Of a stretch of 64,000 nt of DNA, positions 30,312 through 38,985 are shown one piece after another. Under the pieces are notes generated by a model. That model had not been told where the DNA came from. It saw only the letters and a list, made by a program, of their open reading frames with translations, and did not search any database. The stretch's first letter is position 1. Each line of letters starts with the position of its first letter. Source of the DNA: JBGTGT01 sp051439375 (GTDB lineage: Bacteria; Cyanobacteriota; Cyanobacteriia; Cyanobacteriales; Microcystaceae); assembly GCA_051439375.1 (NCBI GenBank), contig JBFRWB010000080.1, positions 1 through 64,000 on the forward strand, in the 5' to 3' direction. Both the position numbers and the translations under genes were made by a program.

Positions 30312-30683
30312 CTAAAAATGTTGTTTGAGAACTTCCCATTTAGAACAATCCCAATAATCAATATGAGAGATAATTTGATTATCCTCATTTAACGTTAACT
30401 CACTGGTTCCTAGAATAGTAATGCGAGGTTGCCAAGGAAGAGGGGTTGTCCATGACAAACGCCATTTAGTATGAATAATATTGTCCTGTTGATAGATTTC
30501 TTGTACCTCTAGCTGCATTTGCTTTAACCATCGAGTCATAACTCCAATCATTTCCTGATAGCGTTTAATGCCGCGAAATTCATTTAAGGGATCTTTAAAA
30601 TAGACATCCTCTGCATAGATGTCATAGGTTTGGTTGTATGGAAAGCGTTGATAATCGGCTTTAACAATATCGAGGGTATTCAT
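30312..30683 (-). CDS. DUF2358 family protein (SnoaL-like fold)
   Basis: About 123 residues from ATG at 30683 (MNTLDIVKADYQRFP); three more codons upstream are open. The segment YAEDVYFKDPLNEFRGIKRY and later WRLSWTTPLPWQPRITILG match the plant/cyanobacterial DUF2358 family with a SnoaL-like cone fold. Function unknown. Convergent with the VWA gene. Confidence 0.83.
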   Translation of the reverse strand: MNTLDIVKADYQRFPYNQTYDIYAEDVYFKDPLNEFRGIKRYQEMIGVMTRWLKQMQLEVQEIYQQDNIIHTKWRLSWTTPLPWQPRITILGTSELTLNEDNQIISHIDYWDCSKWEVLKQHF

Positions 30684-30744
30684 CGGGAACAAATCATTAT
30701 AAAAGGGATGTCTAAGGGGTTGTCCTTATTTTTATACTATACCC

Positions 30745-30969
30745 TTGCCCTTCAAAATTATTCAAGCCACCCCTGGCCTAACAACCACAGAACAGATTTT
30801 ACAACTGATTGAAGAAAATGCTCAAGGAATAACTGTTCGGGAACTTAGTGAACGGTTAAATCGTCCTGTCTCCATGATTAATCTTTGTCTAAAAGTTTTA
30901 ATCGCTCATAAAGAAATTTATCTCACTAACTCACTGTCCAAAAAGCGTCTTATTTATCGAAATAACTAG
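30745..30969 (+). CDS. Small winged-helix DNA-binding protein
   Basis: 74 residues from a TTG start. The core is a helix-turn-helix, TVRELSERLNRPVSMINLCL, followed by a wing (EIYLTNSLSKKRLIYR). It resembles small winged-helix proteins of the MarR/Lrp-like fold and may regulate a neighbour. No clear ribosome binding site supports the start. Confidence 0.6.
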   Translation: MPFKIIQATPGLTTTEQILQLIEENAQGITVRELSERLNRPVSMINLCLKVLIAHKEIYLTNSLSKKRLIYRNN

Positions 30970-30972
30970 GTC

Positions 30973-31004
30973 AAAAACCCTGTCTTTTAAGACGGAACGT
31001 TTTT
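30973..31004 (+). terminator. Probable terminator after the small winged-helix gene
   Basis: AAAAAC and GTTTTT arms enclose an inner GTCTT/AAGAC pairing, immediately downstream of the stop codon, with a T-rich 3' arm. Confidence 0.45.
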
Positions 31005-31221
31005 GGAGAGAGATATAAATCCTTGTTACAAAAACAACTTCCGACTTCTGACTTCTGACTTCTTTAAAGGCTTTCTCCCTCAAAATCTCTCAGTGTATAG
31101 TGTAGGATTGGCTGAAAAAGATTCTTGGTTCAGATGGAAAAGTTCAGAAGAAAAATATTAGTGTAAAAAAAAGGAGTAAGATGAAATGAGCAAATTAGAA
31201 ATATTCTAGAACTCAAAGTTA

Positions 31222-31404
31222 TTAACCTTTATAGAAAAAGGAGATAACTAACAATATTTCAGGTCTTGTCGAGGAAAGGAGATTACCGTTCGTACTTTGA
31301 GAATGGACTTCTTTCGTTTTGAGGTCAGATTGAGGCCGACTTGCGTAGAATAATAAACTAGCTGTCAGCAATAGAGACGTTGTTAAAATCCCTAATCTTT
31401 CCAT
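31222..31404 (-). CDS. Possible small membrane/exported peptide
   Basis: A 60-codon frame beginning MERLGILTTSLLLTASLLFYA, which looks like a signal or anchor helix, with AGGAG about 12 bases before the ATG. The rest is polar. No homologue is recognised, and it may not be expressed. Confidence 0.35.
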   Translation of the reverse strand: MERLGILTTSLLLTASLLFYASRPQSDLKTKEVHSQSTNGNLLSSTRPEILLVISFFYKG

Positions 31405-31825
31405 TGTTCTACACTCCTACACAATAAAGCACCACATAATGAACCGAAGGAATTATCATAATTTTTTCGGTTCGCCTTATACTAACACTTCTCTTTTCCA
31501 AGGGTTAGCTAGATGAGGCACAGAATAACGTTAAATTTTATGATAAATTACCTGTTCAATCCTGAAAAGCACTTCTTATACCAAATCTAGTCTATGTACC
31601 TCAGTTATAATTGACAGCTTTGATCTCCCCCCCTCTCTCCCAAAACAGGGTTTTATAAATCTGAATTGGTATTATTGTTCTACAGACCGTCTAATCAAGG
31701 GTTCTTATCTTCCGAAGGACTGAACTTCTGACTTCTTGACAATGATTGATATGATAAAGTCGCAAAGCTTCCTCTATATTGAAACAGTAATGGATAAAGG
31801 AAAATTGTCCTAACGATTCTAACTA
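31405..31825. other. 421-bp intergenic region
   Basis: No gene is seen. It contains T/C-rich tracts (about 31626-31640) and CTGACTTCT words that also form a tandem repeat at 31032-31058. It probably carries the promoter for the 31826 gene. Confidence 0.4.
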
Positions 31826-32389
31826 ATGGCTGACTCAACATTTGACCTGACAACAATCCAAATAATGGCAATTTTACGTCATTATGGCTTTGACTTGAGA
31901 GGATATACGCCAATTGAGTTAATTGATCAATGGGGAAAGCTATATTCTGCTCTCTGGATTCGTTTAGCCGTTATTGAAGCCCTTTATCAAGGTCGTTACA
32001 AAGCCCTATCCGTTGAGCAAATCCTACAGCATTGGTTACGCAAAGGAAAACCCACCATTCATTTTAGCCATGAGTTTGAACGCTTAATTTGCCATAACTT
32101 ACCCCAAGGCATTGAACTCTCCTCAACCTCTGTGGCTTTAGAGCAAGTATCGACTGCTCCACCTAAGCAAACCTTCACTAATCCAGAGAATTCCTCTCCA
32201 AATAATCATCAATCTTCCCAAATGCCCTTTCCTTCTTCTAATCCTGAGCTAGATTTGAAGACGAATGGAACCTCTACTTCTCAAGGAACAACCATCTGTC
32301 AATTTACCCCTCGCATTGATCATTCCCCTTCCTATGCAAAATTAAGAGAAGCAGTATATAAAGGATTAGAAGATGGATATAATCCATAA
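31826..32389 (+). CDS. Conserved hypothetical protein
   Basis: 187 residues: a folded N-terminal half (about 1-100) with hydrophobic helices around LIDQWGKLYSALWIRLAVIEAL, and a Ser/Pro/Asn-rich linker ending in a short helical C-terminus. No catalytic motif. It ends 21 bp before the gamma-glutamyltransferase gene and may be co-transcribed with it. Function unknown. Confidence 0.7.
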   Translation: MADSTFDLTTIQIMAILRHYGFDLRGYTPIELIDQWGKLYSALWIRLAVIEALYQGRYKALSVEQILQHWLRKGKPTIHFSHEFERLICHNLPQGIELSSTSVALEQVSTAPPKQTFTNPENSSPNNHQSSQMPFPSSNPELDLKTNGTSTSQGTTICQFTPRIDHSPSYAKLREAVYKGLEDGYNP

Positions 32390-32410
32390 AAAGCTAAATA
32401 ATTAAGCCTT

Positions 32411-33943
32411 ATGACCTCAATTTCGCCGTTAGATGCCACTGTTGCCATTGCCGCTAGTTCTTTTCTCGCAGCCGAGGCCGGCGCAACCATTGCTCGCCAA
32501 GGGGGAAACGCAGTGGATGCAGCGATCGCCGCTACGCTTGTGTCTATGTGTACTGAGGTAGGAATTATGGCACCCGGAGGAAGTGGTTTCATTACTTTAG
32601 CCGCTTCAGATCAAGATCCCATCACAATTGATGCCTATGCAGCAATGCCGGGGAAAGGATCAAAAAATATAAGTCCCCATCCACCGGGGGAGAAAGTCAC
32701 CTTTGACTATGGAGGATTCACAGAGAGTTATATTGGTTATCGTTCCATTGCTGTACCGGGGATTTGGGCAGGGTTAGCCGCAGCTAGTAAAAGTTATGGT
32801 AAGCTGGCGTGGTCAGACCTATTCACCCCAGCCATAGAGATTACAAAACAAGGATTTCCTTTGTTACAGGGAGGCGCAGAATATTTCCAATTTAGCCATG
32901 ATGTTATTTTTAACTGGCATCCCCTAAGTAATCAAGTTATCCATCACCCAGATGGCCAATTGCGCCAAAAGGGAGAAAGAATTTTTATTCCTGATTTATC
33001 GGACTCTTTAGCCTTAATCGCTGAACAAGGCGTTTCTGCTTTTTACCAAGGGGAAATTGCTCAAAAAATTGTCGCTGAAATCCAAGCCAATCATGGCCGA
33101 CTCACTGCCCTTGATTTAGCCACTTATCAAGGGATTTTACGCCCCTCTATCGCTTTTAAATTAGGAGACTGGGAAATTGCTACAAATCCTGCGCCTGCCA
33201 TTGGAGGGGCTTGTTTGGCTGCTTTATTACTTGGGTTAGAACCGTCTTTGAATCTAGCTGAAAGTATAACCTTGTTACAACAAGCTGTCTTAACGTTTCG
33301 TGAACAAAATTTTCAGGAAACCGAAGAAACTATCTTAAGCGAAAAGATACAAACCCTTTTATCCCAAGCCCAATTAGGTCAATTAAAATCCAAATTACAG
33401 TCGCCTTCAACGATTCACACCTCAGCCGTTGATCAAGAAGGAAATGCTTGTTCTATCAGTGCATCTGCTGGTTATGGGTCGGGGGTAATGGTCGAAAAAA
33501 CAGGATTTTGGCTCAATAATAGCTTAGGAGAAATTGAACTGCACCCGTCTGAGGCTGCGCCTCTCCCTGTAGGGAGTCGTTTGATCTCGAATATGGCACC
33601 CACTATTGCTAAAAAAAGAGATGGAAGCTTGTTAGCCATTGGATCACCGGGGGCTTCTCGCATTACCACCGCTTTATCTCAAGTTTTATATTATTTCATC
33701 CAACAGGGTCTTTCTCTTCAAGATGCCATTTCCCATCCTCGTCTTCATGTTGAAACCACTGAACCTCCTACTGTCTCTTATGAATCAGGTTTGGACCTCA
33801 ATTTAGGCAATGATTGGCAAACTCGCCCTTTTCCTTCCCATTCTATGTATTTTGGTGGAGTACAAGCTGCCTATTTCCATCCACAAACAGGATTATTAGC
33901 CGTGGCAGATGAGCGACGAGAGGGAGGGATTGCTTATGGTTAG
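32411..33943 (+). CDS. Gamma-glutamyltransferase family protein
   Basis: 510 residues, an Ntn-hydrolase precursor. The large-subunit part contains RQGGNAVDAAIA and PGGSGF. The expected autocleavage and nucleophile threonine is T334 in the segment STIHTSAVDQEGNACSIS, and SNMAPTIAKKRDG and GSPGASRI lie in the small subunit. The family hydrolyses gamma-glutamyl bonds in glutathione or related peptides. No signal peptide is obvious, so it may act in the cytosol. Somewhat shorter than E. coli GGT. Confidence 0.9.
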   Translation: MTSISPLDATVAIAASSFLAAEAGATIARQGGNAVDAAIAATLVSMCTEVGIMAPGGSGFITLAASDQDPITIDAYAAMPGKGSKNISPHPPGEKVTFDYGGFTESYIGYRSIAVPGIWAGLAAASKSYGKLAWSDLFTPAIEITKQGFPLLQGGAEYFQFSHDVIFNWHPLSNQVIHHPDGQLRQKGERIFIPDLSDSLALIAEQGVSAFYQGEIAQKIVAEIQANHGRLTALDLATYQGILRPSIAFKLGDWEIATNPAPAIGGACLAALLLGLEPSLNLAESITLLQQAVLTFREQNFQETEETILSEKIQTLLSQAQLGQLKSKLQSPSTIHTSAVDQEGNACSISASAGYGSGVMVEKTGFWLNNSLGEIELHPSEAAPLPVGSRLISNMAPTIAKKRDGSLLAIGSPGASRITTALSQVLYYFIQQGLSLQDAISHPRLHVETTEPPTVSYESGLDLNLGNDWQTRPFPSHSMYFGGVQAAYFHPQTGLLAVADERREGGIAYG

Positions 33944-34086
33944 GGTAATCTGATGTAAGAGGATTGTCATGTTAATTTTTGCTTAAAAATATTGAAATTT
34001 TTTGGGAACTCAATTATCCTAAATATCGTCTGGATAGATTTTTTGATTGTTCGATCCAGATGTTGCATGAAAGCGAGGTTATCGTG

Positions 34087-34641
34087 ATGATTAGTAAAAA
34101 TTCCGTCCTTTTAGGCATGGCAGCCGCCGTCTCTGCGTCTGCGATCGCCGTTGTTCCTGCTCAAGCAGAAGGTGAAACCCTAGTTGCCCAACTACGAGGC
34201 TACAACTTCTTCAGTCCCATCGAAATCGTTGATGATGAGTTTCTAGAATGGGAATTTATGGAAGACGTGGCTATTGGCCGAGTGGTTGCCAAAGTGGGTG
34301 ACATCTGTTTTGTTGATTTTCTCCGTCCCGCAGACTTAGACGTTAGTAGCCAAGTGGGTTCAACGGAAAAACTGGCCTGTGGTTGGCAAATCAACGCTGG
34401 AGATGATGTCATCGCTGGTTTTGACGATGATAAATGGGTTATCATCGATGAAGATGACTTAAACGTTGTTTATCGGGCTGCACTTCCTGCATGGATTACC
34501 CGTTTAGACCTCAAAGAAGAAATGGAAGTTCAACGTACTGCCATTGATTGGGGTGATAGCGAGCCTGTACAATTAGAGCCGCTACGTCCTCAAGCAACCA
34601 CCCCTGCACCGGCTCCCGAACCCATTCGTGGACTATGGTAA
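34087..34641 (+). CDS. Exported conserved hypothetical protein
   Basis: 184 residues from ATG at 34087; upstream codons to 33979 are open but lack coding character. The N-terminus SVLLGMAAAVSASAIAVVPAQA is a clear Sec signal peptide ending in AQA. The mature protein is acidic with a C-terminal Pro-rich tail. It resembles cyanobacterial periplasmic proteins of unknown role. Confidence 0.8.
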   Translation: MISKNSVLLGMAAAVSASAIAVVPAQAEGETLVAQLRGYNFFSPIEIVDDEFLEWEFMEDVAIGRVVAKVGDICFVDFLRPADLDVSSQVGSTEKLACGWQINAGDDVIAGFDDDKWVIIDEDDLNVVYRAALPAWITRLDLKEEMEVQRTAIDWGDSEPVQLEPLRPQATTPAPAPEPIRGLW

Positions 34642-34717
34642 GGTCAAAATCAATTAATAAGATGAATCAATGTTGATTTCTTAACAATTTTGTTCAAACA
34701 AGTGAAGCGAATTAATC

Positions 34718-34760
34718 AAGCGTTGCTCAACTCAAATGAGGAAAAGCAACGCTTTTGTTT
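34718..34760 (+). terminator. Strong rho-independent terminator
   Basis: Perfect 10-bp arms AAGCGTTGCT (34718-34727) and AGCAACGCTT (34745-34754), with a 17-nt loop, followed by TTGTTT. It ends the exported-protein transcript. Confidence 0.8.
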
Positions 34761-34854
34761 ATGTTTAGTGATCTGATTTTTGTAGCAATAACTACATTTA
34801 TCTCAAAATATCTTGACTAAGATCCCTAAGACCCTATCTAATTAGTAATTGATT

Positions 34855-35949
34855 ATGAGTCAGAATCATCCAACAATCGTGGTTATGCACGGTGATCAAA
34901 CAGGAGAAGAGCTTTTAGTGCAAGCGTTACGGGTTTTGCACCCATCTGTGATCCGTCATCCCCTCGACTTTCAGGATTTTGATCTTAGCCTTGAAAATCG
35001 GCGTAAAACGAAGAATGAAGTGGTAAAAGCAGCAGCCCAAGCTACTCAACACACTGGCCTTTCCCTGAAAGCTGCTACCATTACCCCCGAAGTTCAAGGA
35101 GATGTGGGCAGTCCGAACGCTATTTTACGGGAAGACTTAGATGCTCAAGTAATTCTGAGAACAGGTAGGAGAATTCCTAAAATTAGACCGATTGCAGGAG
35201 TTTATTCTCCAATTGCGATTGTCAGAATGGCGGTGGATGACGCTTATGGGGCCAAAGAATGGCGAGAGATGACAGAGGAAGGAGACGAAATTGCCTATCG
35301 TACATCTCGCATTTCCCGTCGTATTTGTCGATCTGTGGCGGAATTTACCTTTCAATATGCGAAACGCAACGGGGCTAGAGTGTTTGGAGGTCCCAAATTT
35401 ACGGTAAGTGCAACTTATGAGGGAATGTTCAAAGAAGAATTAGACGAAGCAGCCAAGCGTCATCCTGATGTTCCTTATCAACCGTTGCTTATCGATGCTA
35501 CTTTTGCTCTTTTATTGCAAACCAGTGGGGAATCCTTGGTGATTCCTGCTTTAAACCGAGATGGGGATCTCCTTTCGGATATGGTATTGCAAATGTATGG
35601 TAGTATCGCAGGATCAGAGAGTTTAGTATTAGGGTTTGATGAGACGAGTCAAGCGGTTAAAACGGTGATGGCTGAAGCCCCTCATGGCACTGCACCCGCT
35701 TTAATGGGGAAAAATATTGCGAATCCTATGGCGATGATTTTGGCTTGTGCTGCCCTTTTATCTTATGTTGGCACATCGGAGGCAGATCAGTCCTCTCGCG
35801 CGATTTATGAGAGTGTGTTTGAAAGTTTGTATGATGGATGTGCCACACCTGATTTGGGAGGACAAATGACGACAAGTGAGTTTACTGATGAAGTGATTCG
35901 TCGGGTTAAAACGAAGTTAGAAGCTTGGGCTGCTTTGGGTAATATTTAA
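34855..35949 (+). CDS. Isocitrate/isopropylmalate dehydrogenase family protein; target gene of the CAST
   Basis: 364 residues from ATG at 34855. The fold is that of the NAD(P)-dependent beta-decarboxylating dehydrogenases: LRTGRRIPKIRPIAGVYSP in place of the substrate loop, LLIDATFALLLQ, SDMVLQMYGSIAGSESL and EAPHGTAPALMGKNIANPMAMILA, matching the usual cofactor region. The normal catalytic Arg/Lys pattern is altered, so the substrate is uncertain. Its last ~80 bases hold the sequence matched by the CAST guide, and the stop codon TAA lies inside the transposon target duplication. The coding sequence remains intact after insertion. Confidence 0.9.
   Translation: MSQNHPTIVVMHGDQTGEELLVQALRVLHPSVIRHPLDFQDFDLSLENRRKTKNEVVKAAAQATQHTGLSLKAATITPEVQGDVGSPNAILREDLDAQVILRTGRRIPKIRPIAGVYSPIAIVRMAVDDAYGAKEWREMTEEGDEIAYRTSRISRRICRSVAEFTFQYAKRNGARVFGGPKFTVSATYEGMFKEELDEAAKRHPDVPYQPLLIDATFALLLQTSGESLVIPALNRDGDLLSDMVLQMYGSIAGSESLVLGFDETSQAVKTVMAEAPHGTAPALMGKNIANPMAMILACAALLSYVGTSEADQSSRAIYESVFESLYDGCATPDLGGQMTTSEFTDEVIRRVKTKLEAWAALGNI
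35869..35905 (+). other. Chromosomal protospacer matched by CRISPR spacer 5
   Basis: This 37-nt stretch, codons TTSEFTDEVIRR of the dehydrogenase gene, pairs with spacer 5 (46511-46547) at 29 of 37 positions. Mismatches fall at positions 3, 6, 9, 18, 27, 31, 36 and 37. Those at 3, 6, 9, 18, 27 and 36 are synonymous third-codon positions. The three bases before it (35866-35868) are ATG, a candidate PAM. Confidence 0.85.
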
Positions 35950-35950
35950 A
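35946..35950. repeat. Left copy of 5-bp target site duplication (TTAAA)
   Basis: TTAAA directly precedes the left terminal inverted repeat and recurs at 60642-60646 directly after the right one. Five base pairs is the duplication size of Tn7-family elements. Confidence 0.93.
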
Positions 35951-36020
35951 TGTTTAACTAAAACTCGGTTGAACAATTTAAAACTCGGTTGAACAATTTA
36001 AAATTCGAGTGAACAATTGT
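35951..36020. repeat. tnsA-proximal transposon end (Tn7R-like) with three TnsB-type sites
   Basis: The TIR occupies 35951-35979. Three contiguous 20-bp units follow an AAACTCGGTTGAACAATTTA consensus: 35961-35980, 35981-36000 (identical) and 36001-36020 (five changes). Exact 20-bp spacing means the bound proteins would stack in phase. Confidence 0.9.
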
Positions 36021-36021
36021 T

Positions 36022-36068
36022 ACATACCTAAACCCTAGCATAAAAAAGAGAATAGCATAAGGGTATGT
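36022..36068. promoter_or_regulatory. Inverted repeat upstream of tnsA, possible operator
   Basis: ACATACC (36022-36028) and GGTATGT (36062-36068) lie between the transposon end and the tnsA start, in a 141-bp spacer that must contain the transposase promoter. Evidence for an operator is only the symmetry. Confidence 0.35.
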
Positions 36069-36161
36069 CATATAATTTTACTCTTGGCTTTCTCCATTGC
36101 TTTAGGGCAGTCAAAATACTGAGGGTACGATTATATTAACTATCCGACAGAGGACTGACCG

Positions 36162-36968
36162 ATGAGCAGATATACTTGGAGTCCAGCAAAATACGAACGA
36201 TTTCGCAAAGAAGGTCGAGGAGAGGGAACAGGGAAAAACTACAAACCTTGGTTAACCATTCAAGATGTTCCCTCAGATGGACAATCTTCTAGAATTAAAG
36301 GATGGAAAACCAACCGAATTCATCATTTGATGTCAAGAAACGAGAAAAAACTTTTTAATTTCTATGAATGGATAGATGAAGTTGTCGATATACGAGAGCA
36401 ATTTCCTCTATTAGACTCAAACCTATCACTAAAAATTGCCGAAGAATTAGGGATTAAGCACCATAAAAAAAATAATCTAGTTTATGTTCCAACCACTGAT
36501 TTAAGGGTTACTCTCAAACAAGGAAATCAGATGGTAGAGGTTGGACTAAACATGAAACCCTCGGATCAGTTAGACAAAGAGCGGACAATGGAAAAATTTC
36601 GCATCGAAAGGCTATATTATCAAGTTAAAGGCATTCAATGGTATCTTATCACCGAAGAAGAACTCCCCTTTATTTTAACGAGTAATATTGATAATTTGCG
36701 AGGAAATTATCGCTTAATAGGATATGGGAATTTAGATGAAAAAACTTTATTGAGCTTACTTCCTCTGTTAAAAAGCCGATTACAAAAGAAAAATTGCAGA
36801 ATCGCCGATATTACTTCAGCATTAGATGAAGAAATGGGGTTTAAGAAAGCAGTCTTTAATCGTCTTTTTCAATATCTAATAGGTCATAAACAAATTATTT
36901 TTGATATAGAAAATATCATGTTAAATCAACTCATCTTTACGAATCAAATTCTAGAAATTCGAGATTAG
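36162..36968 (+). CDS. tnsA: TnsA endonuclease (5'-end cleavage)
   Basis: 268 residues. The N-terminal restriction-enzyme-like domain has E61, then VVDIREQFPLLD, D113 in PTTDLRV and K132 in MKPSD, matching Tn7 TnsA E63, D114 and K132; Tn7 Q130 is Asn here. MEKFRIERLYYQVKGIQWYL and ITEEELP lead into the C-terminal domain that contacts TnsC. With TnsB it permits cut-and-paste movement instead of replicative cointegrates. It is separate from TnsB rather than fused. 52 bp separate it from tnsB. Confidence 0.95.
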   Translation: MSRYTWSPAKYERFRKEGRGEGTGKNYKPWLTIQDVPSDGQSSRIKGWKTNRIHHLMSRNEKKLFNFYEWIDEVVDIREQFPLLDSNLSLKIAEELGIKHHKKNNLVYVPTTDLRVTLKQGNQMVEVGLNMKPSDQLDKERTMEKFRIERLYYQVKGIQWYLITEEELPFILTSNIDNLRGNYRLIGYGNLDEKTLLSLLPLLKSRLQKKNCRIADITSALDEEMGFKKAVFNRLFQYLIGHKQIIFDIENIMLNQLIFTNQILEIRD

Positions 36969-37020
36969 CAAGGACAGACTCAATGTGAAATGACCATGTA
37001 GAAAACAGGAGAAAACAGCC

Positions 37021-38985
37021 ATGAATCCGAAAATTGGTATCCACGAATTGATTGGTTGGCTGAATGCTGACCAAAATATGATAATTGAGAGGGTTTTATG
37101 GATCGATGAACAATATTCATTCGCCTTTCTTTATGATATTGAGGCTAAAAAAGGGTTTCCGAGAGAGATAGCAATGGCGGATCTCTTAGAAGCGATCGAA
37201 GACGAAAGAGCCATTAAGATTAGTCAAGATCCTTGGATACGAAGTAGTCATGATGAAAATTTAACGGATAAGCAGAAGGAAATTAGAGATAAAGCATGGG
37301 AAATTATTCGTCCTCTGGCTAAAGCTGAACCTGCTATTTATTTGAGACAAGAAAGAGGAAAATTAATTAAAAAAACAATTGAATCTTATAACGAAGGTAA
37401 AACCCAAGATAAATTAGTAGAGAGAACAGTTTATGGCTATTTAAGACGATATTGGCAAAGAGGAAAAAATATTAATGCCTTGCTCCCTGATTTACAGAAT
37501 TCTTCAGGAAAAGGAAAAAGACGAAAGGCGGGTGAAGCCAAAATGGGAAGAAAGAAAAAATATCAATCTCATCCCGATATTTATGAAGGTGTTAACGTTA
37601 CAGAGACAGATCGACAAATTTTTCGACAGACATTGGATCAATATTACCTCAATATGTCTGACCTTTCTCTTAGTCATGTTTATATTAGAATGGTGCAGAA
37701 ATATTATCAAGTAGAAATTGAATTTGATGAAAATAAGGATAAAGTTGGAGATACATTGATAAAAATCAAGTCTCTTCGCTCAGGTATTCCAACTTTTGAG
37801 CAATTTTCCTATTTTTATCGGACTGAATACACACAAATTGAGGTTTTAGAAAAAAGAAAGGGTAAAAAAGGATTTGGAGCTAACTATCGTCCTTTAACGG
37901 GTTCAGCCCATGCTCAAATTTATGGGGTAGGTTCTCAATTTCAAATTGATGCCACCACTGCTAACGTTTATTTAATATCAAAGTATAATCCAGAGTTAGT
38001 GATTGGCAGACCGACTATTTATGTGGTTATTGATGCGTTTAGCCACCTGATAGTGGGGTTTTATGTTGGCTTAAAAGCTCCCTCTTGGGAGAGTGCAATG
38101 ACAGCTTTAGCGAATGTAGCAACTAATAAGGTCGAATTGTGTCGAGAGTATGGTGTGGAAATTAAAGAAGAACAATGGCCTTGTGAAGAACTTCCGATGG
38201 CCATCTATGCTGATAAGGGAGAAATGCTTTGGAAACCGATAGAAACGATTATTCAAAATTTAGATATTGTGGTAGATCAAGCGGCGGCTTATCGTCCTGA
38301 TTGGAAGGGATTAGTTGAAAGTCGTTTTTGGATTATTCGCAATAAACTCGAAAAAATTCTGCCGGGCTATGTTCATCTCTATGTTTTTGTTCAGGAAGAT
38401 AGCTATAAGGATGCCAAAATTACGGAAAATGTAATTCGTGAGGTAGCAAAGGAAAAGTTAAAAGTCATTCAACCGATGTTGGATGAGTTGAAAGAGGGTA
38501 AACCGTCAGGAAAATATGATGATTTGGGTAAAATTAATATCGAGTTAGATTGTCAAAATTTAAAACAAGAGATTTCTAAACATTTGAATCAAAGTTTAGA
38601 TGAAATTACGGAAGAACAACAAAATTCACAGGAAGATGTGCGGTATCGGGGATATATTGTCGTCAAGTTATTGAAACTGAACTTAGGAATAAGCGCAGAA
38701 TTAGCGGCTTACTGTGCAGAAAAAGTTTACAATCGCCAAAAAGCGGAGGAAAATCTGCAAGCCTTGGTGAATGAGGCTTGTCAACTGGCATTAGGAGGTC
38801 AATCTCAGTCAAAACAAGGGAAGTCTTCTAAACCTAAAGATCCCAAGGATGAAATGGGGAAAATCATTGCAGAAGCGAAGAAAACTGAGCAATCTAATTA
38901 TGAAGCTCTTAAAGCGCAAGGAATTGTCATTAATCCGCAAAATGTAGAGGATTTTTTTTCATCAGAGAATCCCACAACCCAATAA
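37021..38985 (+). CDS. tnsB: TnsB transposase (DDE integrase)
   Basis: 654 residues. The catalytic triad reads D310 (FQIDATTANVY), D398 (YADKGEM) and E433 (GLVESRFW). Its 88- and 35-residue spacings equal those of Tn7 TnsB (D273, D361, E396). N-terminal helix-turn-helix regions would bind the end repeats; the C-terminal tail ENPTTQ follows a charged helix that in relatives contacts TnsC. GGAGAAAACAGCC precedes the ATG. A run of eight T at 38952-38959 lies just before the stop codon, and its TAA overlaps the probable start of tniQ. Confidence 0.96.
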   Translation: MNPKIGIHELIGWLNADQNMIIERVLWIDEQYSFAFLYDIEAKKGFPREIAMADLLEAIEDERAIKISQDPWIRSSHDENLTDKQKEIRDKAWEIIRPLAKAEPAIYLRQERGKLIKKTIESYNEGKTQDKLVERTVYGYLRRYWQRGKNINALLPDLQNSSGKGKRRKAGEAKMGRKKKYQSHPDIYEGVNVTETDRQIFRQTLDQYYLNMSDLSLSHVYIRMVQKYYQVEIEFDENKDKVGDTLIKIKSLRSGIPTFEQFSYFYRTEYTQIEVLEKRKGKKGFGANYRPLTGSAHAQIYGVGSQFQIDATTANVYLISKYNPELVIGRPTIYVVIDAFSHLIVGFYVGLKAPSWESAMTALANVATNKVELCREYGVEIKEEQWPCEELPMAIYADKGEMLWKPIETIIQNLDIVVDQAAAYRPDWKGLVESRFWIIRNKLEKILPGYVHLYVFVQEDSYKDAKITENVIREVAKEKLKVIQPMLDELKEGKPSGKYDDLGKINIELDCQNLKQEISKHLNQSLDEITEEQQNSQEDVRYRGYIVVKLLKLNLGISAELAAYCAEKVYNRQKAEENLQALVNEACQLALGGQSQSKQGKSSKPKDPKDEMGKIIAEAKKTEQSNYEALKAQGIVINPQNVEDFFSSENPTTQ

